From contig OV884058.1 of NCBI GenBank assembly GCA_930367215.1, positions 194,698,208 through 194,762,207 of the forward strand: a stretch of 64,000 bases of DNA. The letters run 5' to 3'. The notes under the pieces are model-generated. The model did not search any database. It worked only from the letters and a program-made list of their open reading frames with translations, and was not told the DNA's origin. Position numbers and translations under genes: made by a program. The stretch is from Pollenia angustigena (Eukaryota > Arthropoda > Insecta > Diptera > Polleniidae). The stretch's first letter is position 1. Every line of letters starts with the position of its first letter. This document shows, piece after piece, positions 9,092 through 17,631 of the stretch.

Positions 9092-10946
9092 TGCCAGTAA
9101 AACTGCTTGTGGCGCAATATTATCACAAGAAAGAGATGGTATACAACTTCCAGTTGCATATGCATCACGAGCATTCACAAAGGGTGAATCAAATAAAACA
9201 ACTATAGAACAGGAGTTAATAGCTGTTCAATGGGCAATTAACCATTTTCGACCATATGTATATGGAAATAAATTTATAATACGTAGTGATCATAAACCAT
9301 TAACATATCTATATTCTTTAAAAAATCCATCCAGTAGATTAACCAGAATTCGACTGGAATTGGAGGAATATGATTTTATTATAGAACACATTAAAGGAAA
9401 AGACAATTCAGGAGCGGACGCGCTATCTCGAATTGACTTCAGTGATATAAAATCAATCCCTTTAATTAACAATGTTAAACTGGTAATCACGCGTGCACAA
9501 AAGAAAAAGGAAACACAACAAAAAGTTCAAAGTGAGGATAGTCAAGTAATTCAAGAAAAGCCTAGAGTTTTCGAAACTATTGGCTTCGACTGCGTAAAAA
9601 AGTGGCCCAAACTTAAAATGGATACCATTAGAGGTATTCCTACACTATGTTTTAAACGAGGTAAACAGGTGATAGCACAGAAAATAAATATACAGAGTAC
9701 GTTTGCTAATGGAAACATCGATCTAGATCAATTTTTTCCAATTCTTGAAAAAGAAGCAAATTGTAGAAATTTTAACAAAATACAAATAAATTTGAACGAT
9801 AAGTTATTTAGCCACGTACACATTGAACATTTTAAAGAAAAAGCAAATAAACTTATAAGAGGATTGCAAATAGCGTTAACACCTAGAATACGCATAATTA
9901 CAGATATAAAAGAAAAGGAAAATTTATTAAGAAAATTTCATGACAGTCTTCTCTTTGGAGGACATCCTGGAACGACTAGACTACTTAAAAAGATTCGGCA
10001 ATTTTATTATTGGAAAAACATAACTAAGGATGTTTGCCGGTACGTAAAGAAATGTGTTCAATGTCAAACTAATAAAACTACTAAAAATATAAAACCAAAT
10101 ATGATTTTAACCGAAACACCCCATAAACCTTTCCATACAGTAGTAATAGATACTGTAGGTCCACTTCCAATGTCAGAAGCAGGAAATCAATATATAGTAA
10201 CTTTAATATGTGACCTAACAAAGTATCTGATAGCAATACCAGTAACTGATAAGAGCGCAAAAACAGTAGCAAAGGCAGTAGTAGAACATTTCATACTAAT
10301 TTATGGGCCTATGAGTAAAATAATTAGTGACATGGGCACCGAATATAACAACCAAGTTCTTTTAGAACTACTAGAACTTTTGAACATTAGCAAGGCGGCA
10401 TCGGCTCCTTACCACCACCAAACTTTAGGGACAGTAGAAAGGTCCCACCGCACCTTTAATGAATACTTGCGATCATATCTTAACACTTCAAACAACGATT
10501 GGGATAAATGGGTAAAATACTTCGCATATACCTTTAACACAACACCATCTACGGTGCATGGATACTGCCCATTCGAATTAATTTTCCCTGCTAGTCCACA
10601 ACATACACCATTGATACCGTTTGATACAATAGATCCTTTATACAATTTTGATAATTATTCAAAAGAAGTTAAATTTCGTCTACAAACCGCATTAACTAGG
10701 GCACAACACTTAATTAACAAGATGAAACTAAATCAAAAACAGATACATGATAAAAACATCAACAATACAGATATTACAATAGGACATGAAGTGTTTATTA
10801 AAAATCATACAGCACACAAACTAGAACCACTTTACAAAGGACCATACAAAGTAATTGACATTGACGACAAAAACAATATATTCGTAAATTTAAAAGGAAA
10901 AAAACAAAAAATTAATAAAGAAAATATTAAAGTTTTTAGCCAATGA
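9054..10946 (+). CDS. pol: RNase H and integrase of mdg1-like element
   Basis: Downstream of the deletion junction an intact frame of about 630 residues carries RNase H (TTDAS near residue 12, IEQELIAVQ, IRSDHKPLTYL, GADALSRI). It also carries the integrase zinc finger H-x7-H ... C-x2-C (HDSLLFGGH near residue 296, CVQC near 338) and the integrase core with D at about 365 (VVIDTVGP), D at about 425 (ISDMGTEY) and E at about 461 (GTVERSHR). A C-terminal GPY-like domain (LYKGPYKVI) follows. The integrase triad is complete. The frame's apparent Met start is created by the deletion, so how it is translated is unclear; fusion to protease needs a frameshift. Confidence 0.92.
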   Translation: MTLESKTFYITTDASKTACGAILSQERDGIQLPVAYASRAFTKGESNKTTIEQELIAVQWAINHFRPYVYGNKFIIRSDHKPLTYLYSLKNPSSRLTRIRLELEEYDFIIEHIKGKDNSGADALSRIDFSDIKSIPLINNVKLVITRAQKKKETQQKVQSEDSQVIQEKPRVFETIGFDCVKKWPKLKMDTIRGIPTLCFKRGKQVIAQKINIQSTFANGNIDLDQFFPILEKEANCRNFNKIQINLNDKLFSHVHIEHFKEKANKLIRGLQIALTPRIRIITDIKEKENLLRKFHDSLLFGGHPGTTRLLKKIRQFYYWKNITKDVCRYVKKCVQCQTNKTTKNIKPNMILTETPHKPFHTVVIDTVGPLPMSEAGNQYIVTLICDLTKYLIAIPVTDKSAKTVAKAVVEHFILIYGPMSKIISDMGTEYNNQVLLELLELLNISKAASAPYHHQTLGTVERSHRTFNEYLRSYLNTSNNDWDKWVKYFAYTFNTTPSTVHGYCPFELIFPASPQHTPLIPFDTIDPLYNFDNYSKEVKFRLQTALTRAQHLINKMKLNQKQIHDKNINNTDITIGHEVFIKNHTAHKLEPLYKGPYKVIDIDDKNNIFVNLKGKKQKINKENIKVFSQ

Positions 10947-11182
10947 AACAAACAAAAAAAAAACAAAAAAAAAAAAATTTTTTTTTACACAAATATGTAT
11001 GTATATCATTATTCCATAAGTAACTAGATAATTTCATAACATAATATTTTAATATTAAGACACTACCTATTAACTTGTTATTTTATAAAAATAAAACGAA
11101 AATTTTTTGTTAAATTTAAATTTGTAAAGAAAGCTCTTATCGACACCACTTGATCAATGGTATCAATAAGACCTTTCTCTTT

Positions 11183-11639
11183 AAAAGGGGAGGTGTAGTG
11201 AAATAAATGAGTAATGTTTCTGTGACCTACTTAAAATATAATTCACCAATGTTCTGAAATACGATCATACAATGTAGTCACTTCAAGAAACATTTAAAGT
11301 CCAAATGAGTAATGTCTCTGTGACCTACTTAAAATATAATTGTCTGAAATATGATCATACAATTTAGTCACTGTAAGAAACATTCAAACAAAGAATAACA
11401 CACTTTAAGTTCAAAGACTTAAAGTTACTAACATTACATTTAATTGCTAACTGAGTATTTTCACTTACCCTAATTCTATTGTAATAAGAATAACAAGAAT
11501 AATTCTATTGTGATAAGAATATTATTGTAATTGTTATTTTATGTTACTATATATATTAAGTAAAAGAAATCAATAAAGAAGTTCAGTTTTAAGTTGTAAC
11601 TGAGGGCTATGCCACGTCTTGTTTATTAAATATACTACA
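11183..11639 (+). repeat. Polypurine tract and 3' LTR of mdg1-like element
   Basis: AAAAGGGGAGG at 11,183-11,193 is the polypurine tract priming plus-strand synthesis. The 3' LTR follows at 11,194-11,639 with the same ends as the 5' LTR, and the ATAT duplication comes directly after. Only about two differences from the 5' LTR are seen (for example A for C in AAACATTTAAAG). Confidence 0.92.
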
Positions 11640-11876
11640 ATATGCTCTAGAAGATAAATTCTTAATATCATCATCAGTTAGAGAATTGTAGCGATGTGGT
11701 AAAAACAATATATTATCCTCCAATTCAATTTTGATTGTGGGACCATATTTTGTTGTAATCCTATCTGCACTTATAACTACATATTTGGCTGACAATATAA
11801 GATCCTTTATTTGTAAAAAGGATTTGTTATAACTCAGATTATTAAATTTGTTTATTAGATTTTTAGAGGAGTCCAT

Positions 11877-12417
11877 TTCTATGACTGTTCACTTTAGTTT
11901 ATTTTCTTCAACTAAAGCACTAAATCAATTTCTCTCAATTAATATGAGTTAAACTAAATCGATCTTAGTATATTTAATAAATTTATATTTATGATGTGAA
12001 AGAAAGAGATAAAGATATACAGATCTTTTCTTCGCTTTATATTTAATGTTATTAATAAAATGAATACTTGGGGGAAAAAAAGCAAAAAATAAATAAAAAT
12101 ATAATATATATAATTTTTTTTTTATATATTAAACACAATTATTAAAAAATACTATTTTAACTTTATGAAATATCATAATAAACTAGCTGTTGAAATAAAT
12201 TGTATTCGGTATTTATATCTCTTTATTATTATAGATAAAAATTTTACTTTTAAGCATGTTCAATCATGTTTGGTTTTGATATTTCTAGGTTAGTGTAATT
12301 AATGTATTTGTAATATTTAATAATTATAAACATGATTAAGCATGCTCAATCAATAGTTTGAATTTCACACTTAATCATATTTTTGGTACAGTCCCGTCCT
12401 ATTTTATTAATTAAAAA
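11877..12417. other. AT-rich spacer without recognisable gene
   Basis: The stretch has A/T runs, no open frame of note and a loose inverted pair of AAGCATGTTCAATCATG-like sequences near 12,254 and 12,332 (GATTAAGCATGCTCAATC). It lies upstream of the minus-strand Polinton-type gene and may contain its promoter; nothing more can be supported. Confidence 0.5.
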
Positions 12418-12420
12418 ATT

Positions 12421-12527
12421 TTTAAGAATTTGGGAAAGATAATTACGGTTTTATTGATGGCAGTATGGAAGATGCAATTAATGGTGGTGGTTATAGAAAG
12501 GAATTTAATAATTTTATTCAATTATAA
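12421..12527 (+). pseudogene. C-terminal remnant of an unrecognised Polinton-region gene
   Basis: A frame ending at the TAA at 12,525-12,527 reads GKDNYGFIDGSMEDAINGG and then YRKEFNNFIQL. Its composition is less AT-biased than the surroundings and codon-like, suggesting the end of a real gene. It stands immediately upstream of the inverted 11-bp repeat array. I do not recognise the family; a Polinton structural protein is one guess. Confidence 0.35.
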
Positions 12528-12540
12528 GTAAGATTATGTA

Positions 12541-12603
12541 TAAAACAGATCGAAAGCAGATCAAAAGCAGATATAAAGCAGATCAAAAACAGATATGAAA
12601 CAG
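12541..12603. repeat. Inverted-orientation 11-bp repeat array
   Basis: About five units of AAAAGCAGATC (the complement of GATCTGCTTTT) match the array at 806-942 in reverse. The array abuts the last polymerase fragment, so part of the Polinton was rearranged or two overlapping copies are present. Confidence 0.75.
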
Positions 12604-12639
12604 TTTAGTAGAGCAATATGCGAACAAACGAAACCAATT

Positions 12640-13057
12640 GTTATTAGAAATGATGTAAAACAGATGATCTATACAGAGATATTAAAAATGACATAAAAAC
12701 TCATTTTGATACATCTGCATATCCGATAGATAATGTCTACAATATCCCACTTCTTATTAAAAAAATTTAGAGATGATGAAGGATGAGTGTAATGGTAAAA
12801 TTATTAAGGAATTCATTGGGTTAAGAGCTAAAATGTATTCAGTGAAAATTGATAGAGTAGATCAGGAAATTAAAAAAATTAAGCAATGTGTAACTAGTAA
12901 ATTAAGTAAAAATGACTTAAGATTCAATGTATTAATATTAGTAAGCAAGTATTTTTATAAATTTCATAATACTGTGAAATTATCCTTGTATACTACAATG
13001 ATAGAAATAGTGACTTTGAAACAAGTCTACTATTCGAACGAAGTTAAAATGATATAA
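12640..13057 (+). pseudogene. polB: Polinton type-B DNA polymerase, C-terminal part
   Basis: The sequence reads KTDDLYRDIKNDIKTHFDTS then PIDNVYNIPL, and after a stop and frame change MKDECNGKIIKEFIGLRAKM and YSVKIDR, the conserved thumb and C-terminal region of insect Polinton polymerases. It picks up about 15-20 residues after the place where homology stops at 4,385, with the YTDTDS motif lost between. The final frame (12,773-13,057) is open but ends in a drifted tail. It completes a polymerase gene dispersed over 12 kb. Confidence 0.85.
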
Positions 13058-13474
13058 ATAGAAGGAAGAACAATCAATATTAATGATTATTCACAAACAT
13101 TACAAATAAGTATATAATAACATCGCCAACAATGATTATTAAAGAGATTTACACATTAAACAAATAAATTATCAAAAGAATTTTAAAACAAAAAAATTGT
13201 ACTTTTAATAAAATGAAAACAATAACATAAACATCAATCAAACTATTTGTTTTATTTTCTAATTCAAAAACAGTTTCTTTTCTTATAAAATCATATTTCC
13301 ATACAAACAGAAAATAAATTTATCACGTACAAATGAAGAATTCATTAGAAAAATAAAAAGGTTTCATATTACAAAAAAAAGACAATTATGAAAAGGAACA
13401 ATTAGCAGATTTTATAAAATATTTATTTTGTTATTTTATTCTTATTTTAAATTCTTGCATTATTTTATTTCATA
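13058..13474. repeat. AT-rich sequence with GGTTTCATATTAC repeats
   Basis: A segment around 13,345-13,435 (AAAAGGTTTCATATTAC ... GAAAAGGAACAATTAGCAG ... ATAAAATATTTATTT) recurs at about 14,312-14,390 and in part at 14,528-14,560. The copies bracket the repeat at 13,475-14,130. No gene is seen. Confidence 0.6.
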
Positions 13475-14130
13475 CTAGCTTAAATCCGGTGCGCTTTGCT
13501 ACTCTCATCGAAATAAAATTATGTAGTAAAAAATTTAAAAACAGATTTTGTGAATTGATAATTGTTCTTTCGCCCATTTTTATTTTAAAATTTATAATTT
13601 ACTATAATATTGGCTTTAGCCACGTTTAAAGACTCTAGCTTTAATAGTTCTTCAGTTACGCGATATTTTATATTATGTATCCCACGAGTGGTATTACTTT
13701 TTTATTTTTATTTTCAAAGGTATAATTAACAATGAGGTTGACTCCTATCAAGTTATAAAATTATCAATATAACAGTTTTTCAGATATGCGATATTCAATA
13801 TTGGCGTCCTATGAGTGTACCACTCCCCTGCTGATATATAATTAAAATTTTGCGGCTTAGAAGATCATATTGCAAAGACTTAAAGCAATTGGGTGTAGTG
13901 GCTCTTAAGATAAGCGAATATTAAATATATTGGCATCCGATAGAGGATACCATTTCCCTCTGCCCCTATCGAAAAAATAAGTAGCCTAATTTTACTTTCG
14001 GGGTACACGAGATGCTACTGCAAAAATTTCAGGTAAATCGACTCAATAGTTAAGGAGTCTATAAGCCAACAAACAAACATACAAACATTTTTAATTTTTA
14101 TATACATAAGTATATAAGTAGATAGATAAT
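13475..14130 (+). repeat. Dispersed repeat with CCGGTGCGCTTTGCTAC head and CAAACA tail
   Basis: The block starts with CTAGCTTAAATCCGGTGCGC and TTTGCTAC and ends with ATCGACTCAATAGTTAAGGAG and GCCAACAAACAAACATAC, a form common in insect dispersed repeats whose class I cannot fix. Inside, three diverged units of about 128 bp (near 13,680, 13,808 and 13,938) each carry an ATCCNA-GAG-GTANNA motif. No open frame is present. It separates the two copies of the GGTTTCATATTAC repeat, so it probably inserted into that sequence. Confidence 0.55.
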
Positions 14131-14224
14131 CAAAAACTGGAGCATATGCTCAACTATTACTCACATTTCTTTGTTTTTTTTTTAAGAATTTTAAGCTTTT
14201 TAATCTTTACAAACGTATTTTTTA

Positions 14225-14310
14225 TTTTGAATCTGTAAAATCTGAAAAAAAAAATTCCTAATAAAATTTAATATAAAATAACATAACATAACATAATATT
14301 GTTTTTATTT
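14225..14310 (-). repeat. Right-end inverted repeat of the Polinton
   Basis: Read on the minus strand this matches positions 14-100: AACA-ATATGTTAT, GTTATTTTAT, TATTAGGAATT, T-run, CAGATTTTACAG. A small CATAACATAACATAA tandem lies within it. Together with 1-220 it brackets all recognised Polinton gene pieces. Confidence 0.65.
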
Positions 14311-14559
14311 ATAGGTTTCATATTACATAAAAAAAGATAATTATGAAAAGGAACAGTCAGCAGATTCTATAAAATATTTATTTAGTTATTTTTTTTGTTT
14401 TGTTTTTTTAAGAATTCTATAAACCTACACATCTGCTCAACTAACACTCAAATTTCTTTGTATTTCCAAGAATTTTGAGACTTTATGAAACTTAAATTTG
14501 TCACGTATGTACAATTCATTTGAAAAATAAAAAGGTTTCATATTACATAAAAAGAACAT

Positions 14560-15020
14560 CCGACATGGTTGTATCTACACACACCCTACTCTTTACGAAC
14601 ATCTAACAAAGACCCCGCATAGGGTTGCCAGACGGTTACATGTACACACACACACACACACACACACACAACCACGTCAGTCACATTTACGCACACACAA
14701 ACATACACAGACAATAAAAGTGGTGGAGCTTGCAAATCACAAACCGCAAACCACAACACGATGAAGTCACAACAATATACACCCATACACGGCTCAGTGT
14801 AGCGTACCAATCGATGAACATATTAAGTTAACCAACCGAGTGTAGGGTGAAAATAAAATCTTCATCGCGAATGCTCACTACGATATCGCCTCCAAGATAT
14901 GAAGGGGATACATAGGGATAGATAGGGGATAGTTTGTATATGAAATTGTTTGCTGGGTTATACCATGCTCCCAAATTTGTATGGACAAAATGCATTAGAA
15001 CCATCTTAAACATACTACTT
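14560..15020. other. Unassigned sequence with a (CA)n microsatellite
   Basis: A (CA)n run lies at about 14,643-14,671. The rest (14,560-15,020) is less AT-rich than its neighbours and has no convincing gene; open frames across the microsatellite are low-complexity artefacts. The env relic starts at its right edge. Confidence 0.6.
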
Positions 15021-16054
15021 ATGAATCAGCTCAATTATAATATAGATTTGTTAGTAGACCTCATCTCAGACATAATTGAAGCCGTAATGCTTGCTAAGCT
15101 TGGTATAATATCAAAACTTATTCTTAACCCAGATGAACTAAGGGAAATAAGGGACCATTTGAGATCATAGAATGTCGATTTTGTTTCAGACGGAAACCTT
15201 TACGAACTTCTAGAACTTCAAGCATATTATAATAACAGCAACCTAATTTTTAACATAAATCTTCCAAATTTTTCCAAAGACACAAGCTTACTTTACCACC
15301 TCATTCCTCTTCCGATAAAACACACAAAAATAATTAAAACTAAACCCTATGTTAGTTACAATGCACACAATCTCCAGTACAACACAGAAATTTGCCCAAA
15401 GATCGAGAACATTTATTATTGCAAAATGAAACTAGTAACTCAAAATGCATCGGAAGAATATTGGAAGGGCGAAGCCCAATATGCCGAGTAAATGACGTGG
15501 GAATCACCTCAACTATCTTGCAGCCGGAAGACAACTATATAATAATCATTAATGTTGAAAAAATATTAATAACTTCTTCTTGCAGAAAAAATTTTACAAT
15601 AAGAGGCACTTTACTCCTCCACTATGAAAATTGTTCCGTCACTATAGCAGGAACAACCTACAGAGACAACCCGCACGTCCACTGGGACACAATGTTTGTG
15701 GCACCACCAAACGTAAACAAAATACAGATTAAATCGACAACAGATACCCTGACTTTGCAGAAAATAAAAGCCTACAGCTTCATCAATAAAAACGATATCT
15801 TACGATTACGAAAGAATACAATACAAAGCGGAGGCATAATAACAGCAACAATATTGATATCCGTCATCATAACCTTCACTTGTCTGATCCTGTTATGGAA
15901 AAACCCAAAAGTCCGATATTATCCCCAACCAGCTGATGTCGTGCTGTCCCCACCAAATGCCACTACATACATCCACACATACTTAAACGTATTAAAATTT
16001 GTCTTTGTTATTTTTTTATTTTTATTATTTCGAGTCATCAATTTTATACAATAA
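15021..16054 (+). pseudogene. env: Errantivirus-type env relic
   Basis: The sequence is collinear with the C-terminal half of the env at 52,802-54,446: a helical part ending in KLGIISKLILNP, cysteine-containing blocks and a final transmembrane segment (about 15,837-15,900, rich in I/L/T/V), followed by a short tail. Stops and frameshifts occur at about 15,168 and 15,400; the last frame (15,392-16,054) is open. The attachment and fusion-peptide part is missing. Env of this group mediates membrane fusion in errantiviruses; this copy is not functional. It lies before, not after, the pol relic. Confidence 0.8.
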
Positions 16055-16109
16055 GAACTGTTATAAATTAAAATATCAAGAATAATAAAATTTTAATTGT
16101 AATACTGAT

Positions 16110-17151
16110 TTCAAAGTGAAAACCCAAACTCGGGCATTTTGAAAACATAAGGATGCCTTTTGGACTGAAAAATGTCCCTTCTACTTTTCAAAGGGTAATG
16201 GACAATGTCTTAAAAGATTTTATAGTCAAAATATGTCTAGTTTACCTCGACGATATGATTATATTTTCTTCTTCTCTGGAGGAACAAATTCAAAACTTGA
16301 CTAAAATACAACTAGAGAAATCTGAATTTTTAACGAAAGAAATTTCATTCCTTGGACATATTGTTTCAACAAAAGGCATTAAACCTAACCCTGCGAAATT
16401 AGAGGCAATCAAAAATTTTCCAATCCCTAAGACACCAAAGGAAATCAAATCCTTTTTGGGGCTAGGGGGGTATTACAGGAAATTTATTAAAGATTTCGCA
16501 AAAATTGTTAAGCCTTTGACAATGTGTCTAAAGAAAAACAGAAAAAACGATTTCAACCAAAATTATAAAAATGCTTTTGAAACATGCAAAAATATATTAT
16601 CCAATGATCCTATTCTTCAGTACCCAGATTTTTCTAAACCATTCGTTCTTACAACTGATGCTAGTGGATTTGCCATAGGAGTTATTTTATCACAAGGCCC
16701 AATTGGCATGGATAGACCAATATGCTACGCTAGCCGTACACTATGCGATTCCGAAATCAACTACTCCACTATAGAAAAAGAGTCATTAGCAATTGTATGG
16801 GCAAACAAATATTTTCGCCCACACTTATACGGTCGAAAGTTTAAAATTGTCACTAAGCATCGTCCTTTAACATGGATAATGAGTCTGAAAGACCCAAATT
16901 CGAAACGATGGAGGCTGAAACTGGAAGAATTCGATTATGAAATACATTACAAAAAAGGGACACAAAAAACTAACGCCGACGCTTTAAGCAGAGTTAAAAT
17001 TGATGTAAACCACATGAATGTCGATATTTACGAAAATGATTCTAATCAAGGCACCCAAGGTACCACAATTCATTCTTCCAATGAAAACTTCGATGACGGA
17101 ATCTTTATATCAGAAAGACCTCATAACGAATTTAACATACAATTTATTTAA
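16110..17151 (+). pseudogene. pol: Gypsy-type RT C-terminal half and RNase H
   Basis: Homology to the pol at 49,048-50,676 begins just before RMPFGLKN and includes the RT catalytic block VYLDDMIIFSSS, LGHIVSTKGIKPNP, YYRKFIKDFA and RNase H (TTDASGFAIG, TIEKESLAIVWA, KHRPLTWI, NADALSRV). The last RNase H aspartate block is kept, while the usual TDH reads TKH. The N-terminal half of RT is absent and a segment after the YLDD block is shortened. The env relic lies 56 bp upstream with no LTR between. Confidence 0.88.
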
Positions 17152-17623
17152 GAGAAAACTGAATTGGGAAGTCTAATGACGCAAAAAACTATATTCAGGA
17201 ATAAGCAAAGGCGCGCTATAAGACGACCCCATTTCAATGAAGAAATAATGACTGATATATTAAAAAAATTTGGCCCACCTAACATGTTAACAGTTATATA
17301 TACCGATGACGACATCTTTAGGATAGTACAGGACACTTATACAAAATACTTTTCACACAGCAAGCTTTTTAAGTTACTAAGATGTAAAGAAATGTAAGAA
17401 GATATCAGACAAAATGACGATCAAGAAAAGTTGATAAAAGAGTACCTACCATGAAAATAGTAATCACAGAGGCATAATCGAATGCTATGAACATCTTAAA
17501 AGAAAATACTACTTTCCCTATATGAAAGAATTAATAAATAAAACAATTAATAACTGTGACAAGTGTCAAACACTTAAATATGTTAGGCAACCTCCCAAAG
17601 TAAAATTTAAGCTACCAGAAACC
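17152..17623 (+). pseudogene. pol: Gypsy-type integrase N-terminal relic
   Basis: This continues the pol relic with FRNKQRRAIRR, a long helical linker and an integrase zinc finger (SNHRGIIECYEHLKRKYYFP ... NNCDKCQTLK, H-x3-H-like start and C-x2-C), broken by stops at about 17,396 and 17,452. It is cut at 17,632 by the hAT element. The flank resumes at 20,102 (SKPLDILQIDI in one frame) and ends at the Fanzor-type TIR at 20,205. The integrase catalytic core is absent. Confidence 0.75.
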
Positions 17624-17631
17624 ATCTAAAC

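Larger units (their letters stand above)
6396..11639 (+). mobile_element. mdg1-like Ty3/gypsy LTR retrotransposon, RT-deleted
   Basis: Two 446-bp LTRs (6,396-6,841 and 11,194-11,639) differ at about two positions by eye and are flanked by the duplication ATAT (6,392-6,395 and 11,640-11,643). The primer site matches tRNA-Arg as in the mdg1/412 group. Inside are two leader microproteins, gag, a protease start fused across a deletion to RNase H and integrase, and a polypurine tract. Reverse transcriptase is absent. There is no env. Near-identical LTRs mean a recent insertion, so the deleted form was probably copied using RT from a full-length relative. Confidence 0.93.
6347..11876 (-). pseudogene. 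Small Polinton-type gene split by an LTR element
   Basis: On the minus strand a Met at 11,876 opens a frame with LSAKYVVISADRITTKYGP and LPHRYNSLTDDDIKNLS. From memory this resembles short hypothetical proteins common in insect Polinton-rich loci (TKYG and LPxRxxxLTD patterns); function unknown. The frame reaches the right LTR edge at 11,640 and, if the 4-bp ATAT duplication is counted once, continues in frame from 6,395 for about 15 codons to a TAA at 6,349-6,347. The gene was therefore open when the mdg1-like element inserted. Length would be about 93 residues. Confidence 0.6.

Noticed and set aside
9290..10645. Minus-strand frames opposite RNase H/integrase of the mdg1-like element
   Set aside because: Shadows of the intact plus-strand frame.
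14586..14810. Minus-strand frame over the CA microsatellite
   Set aside because: The sequence is Val/Cys dipeptide low complexity produced by (CA)n.
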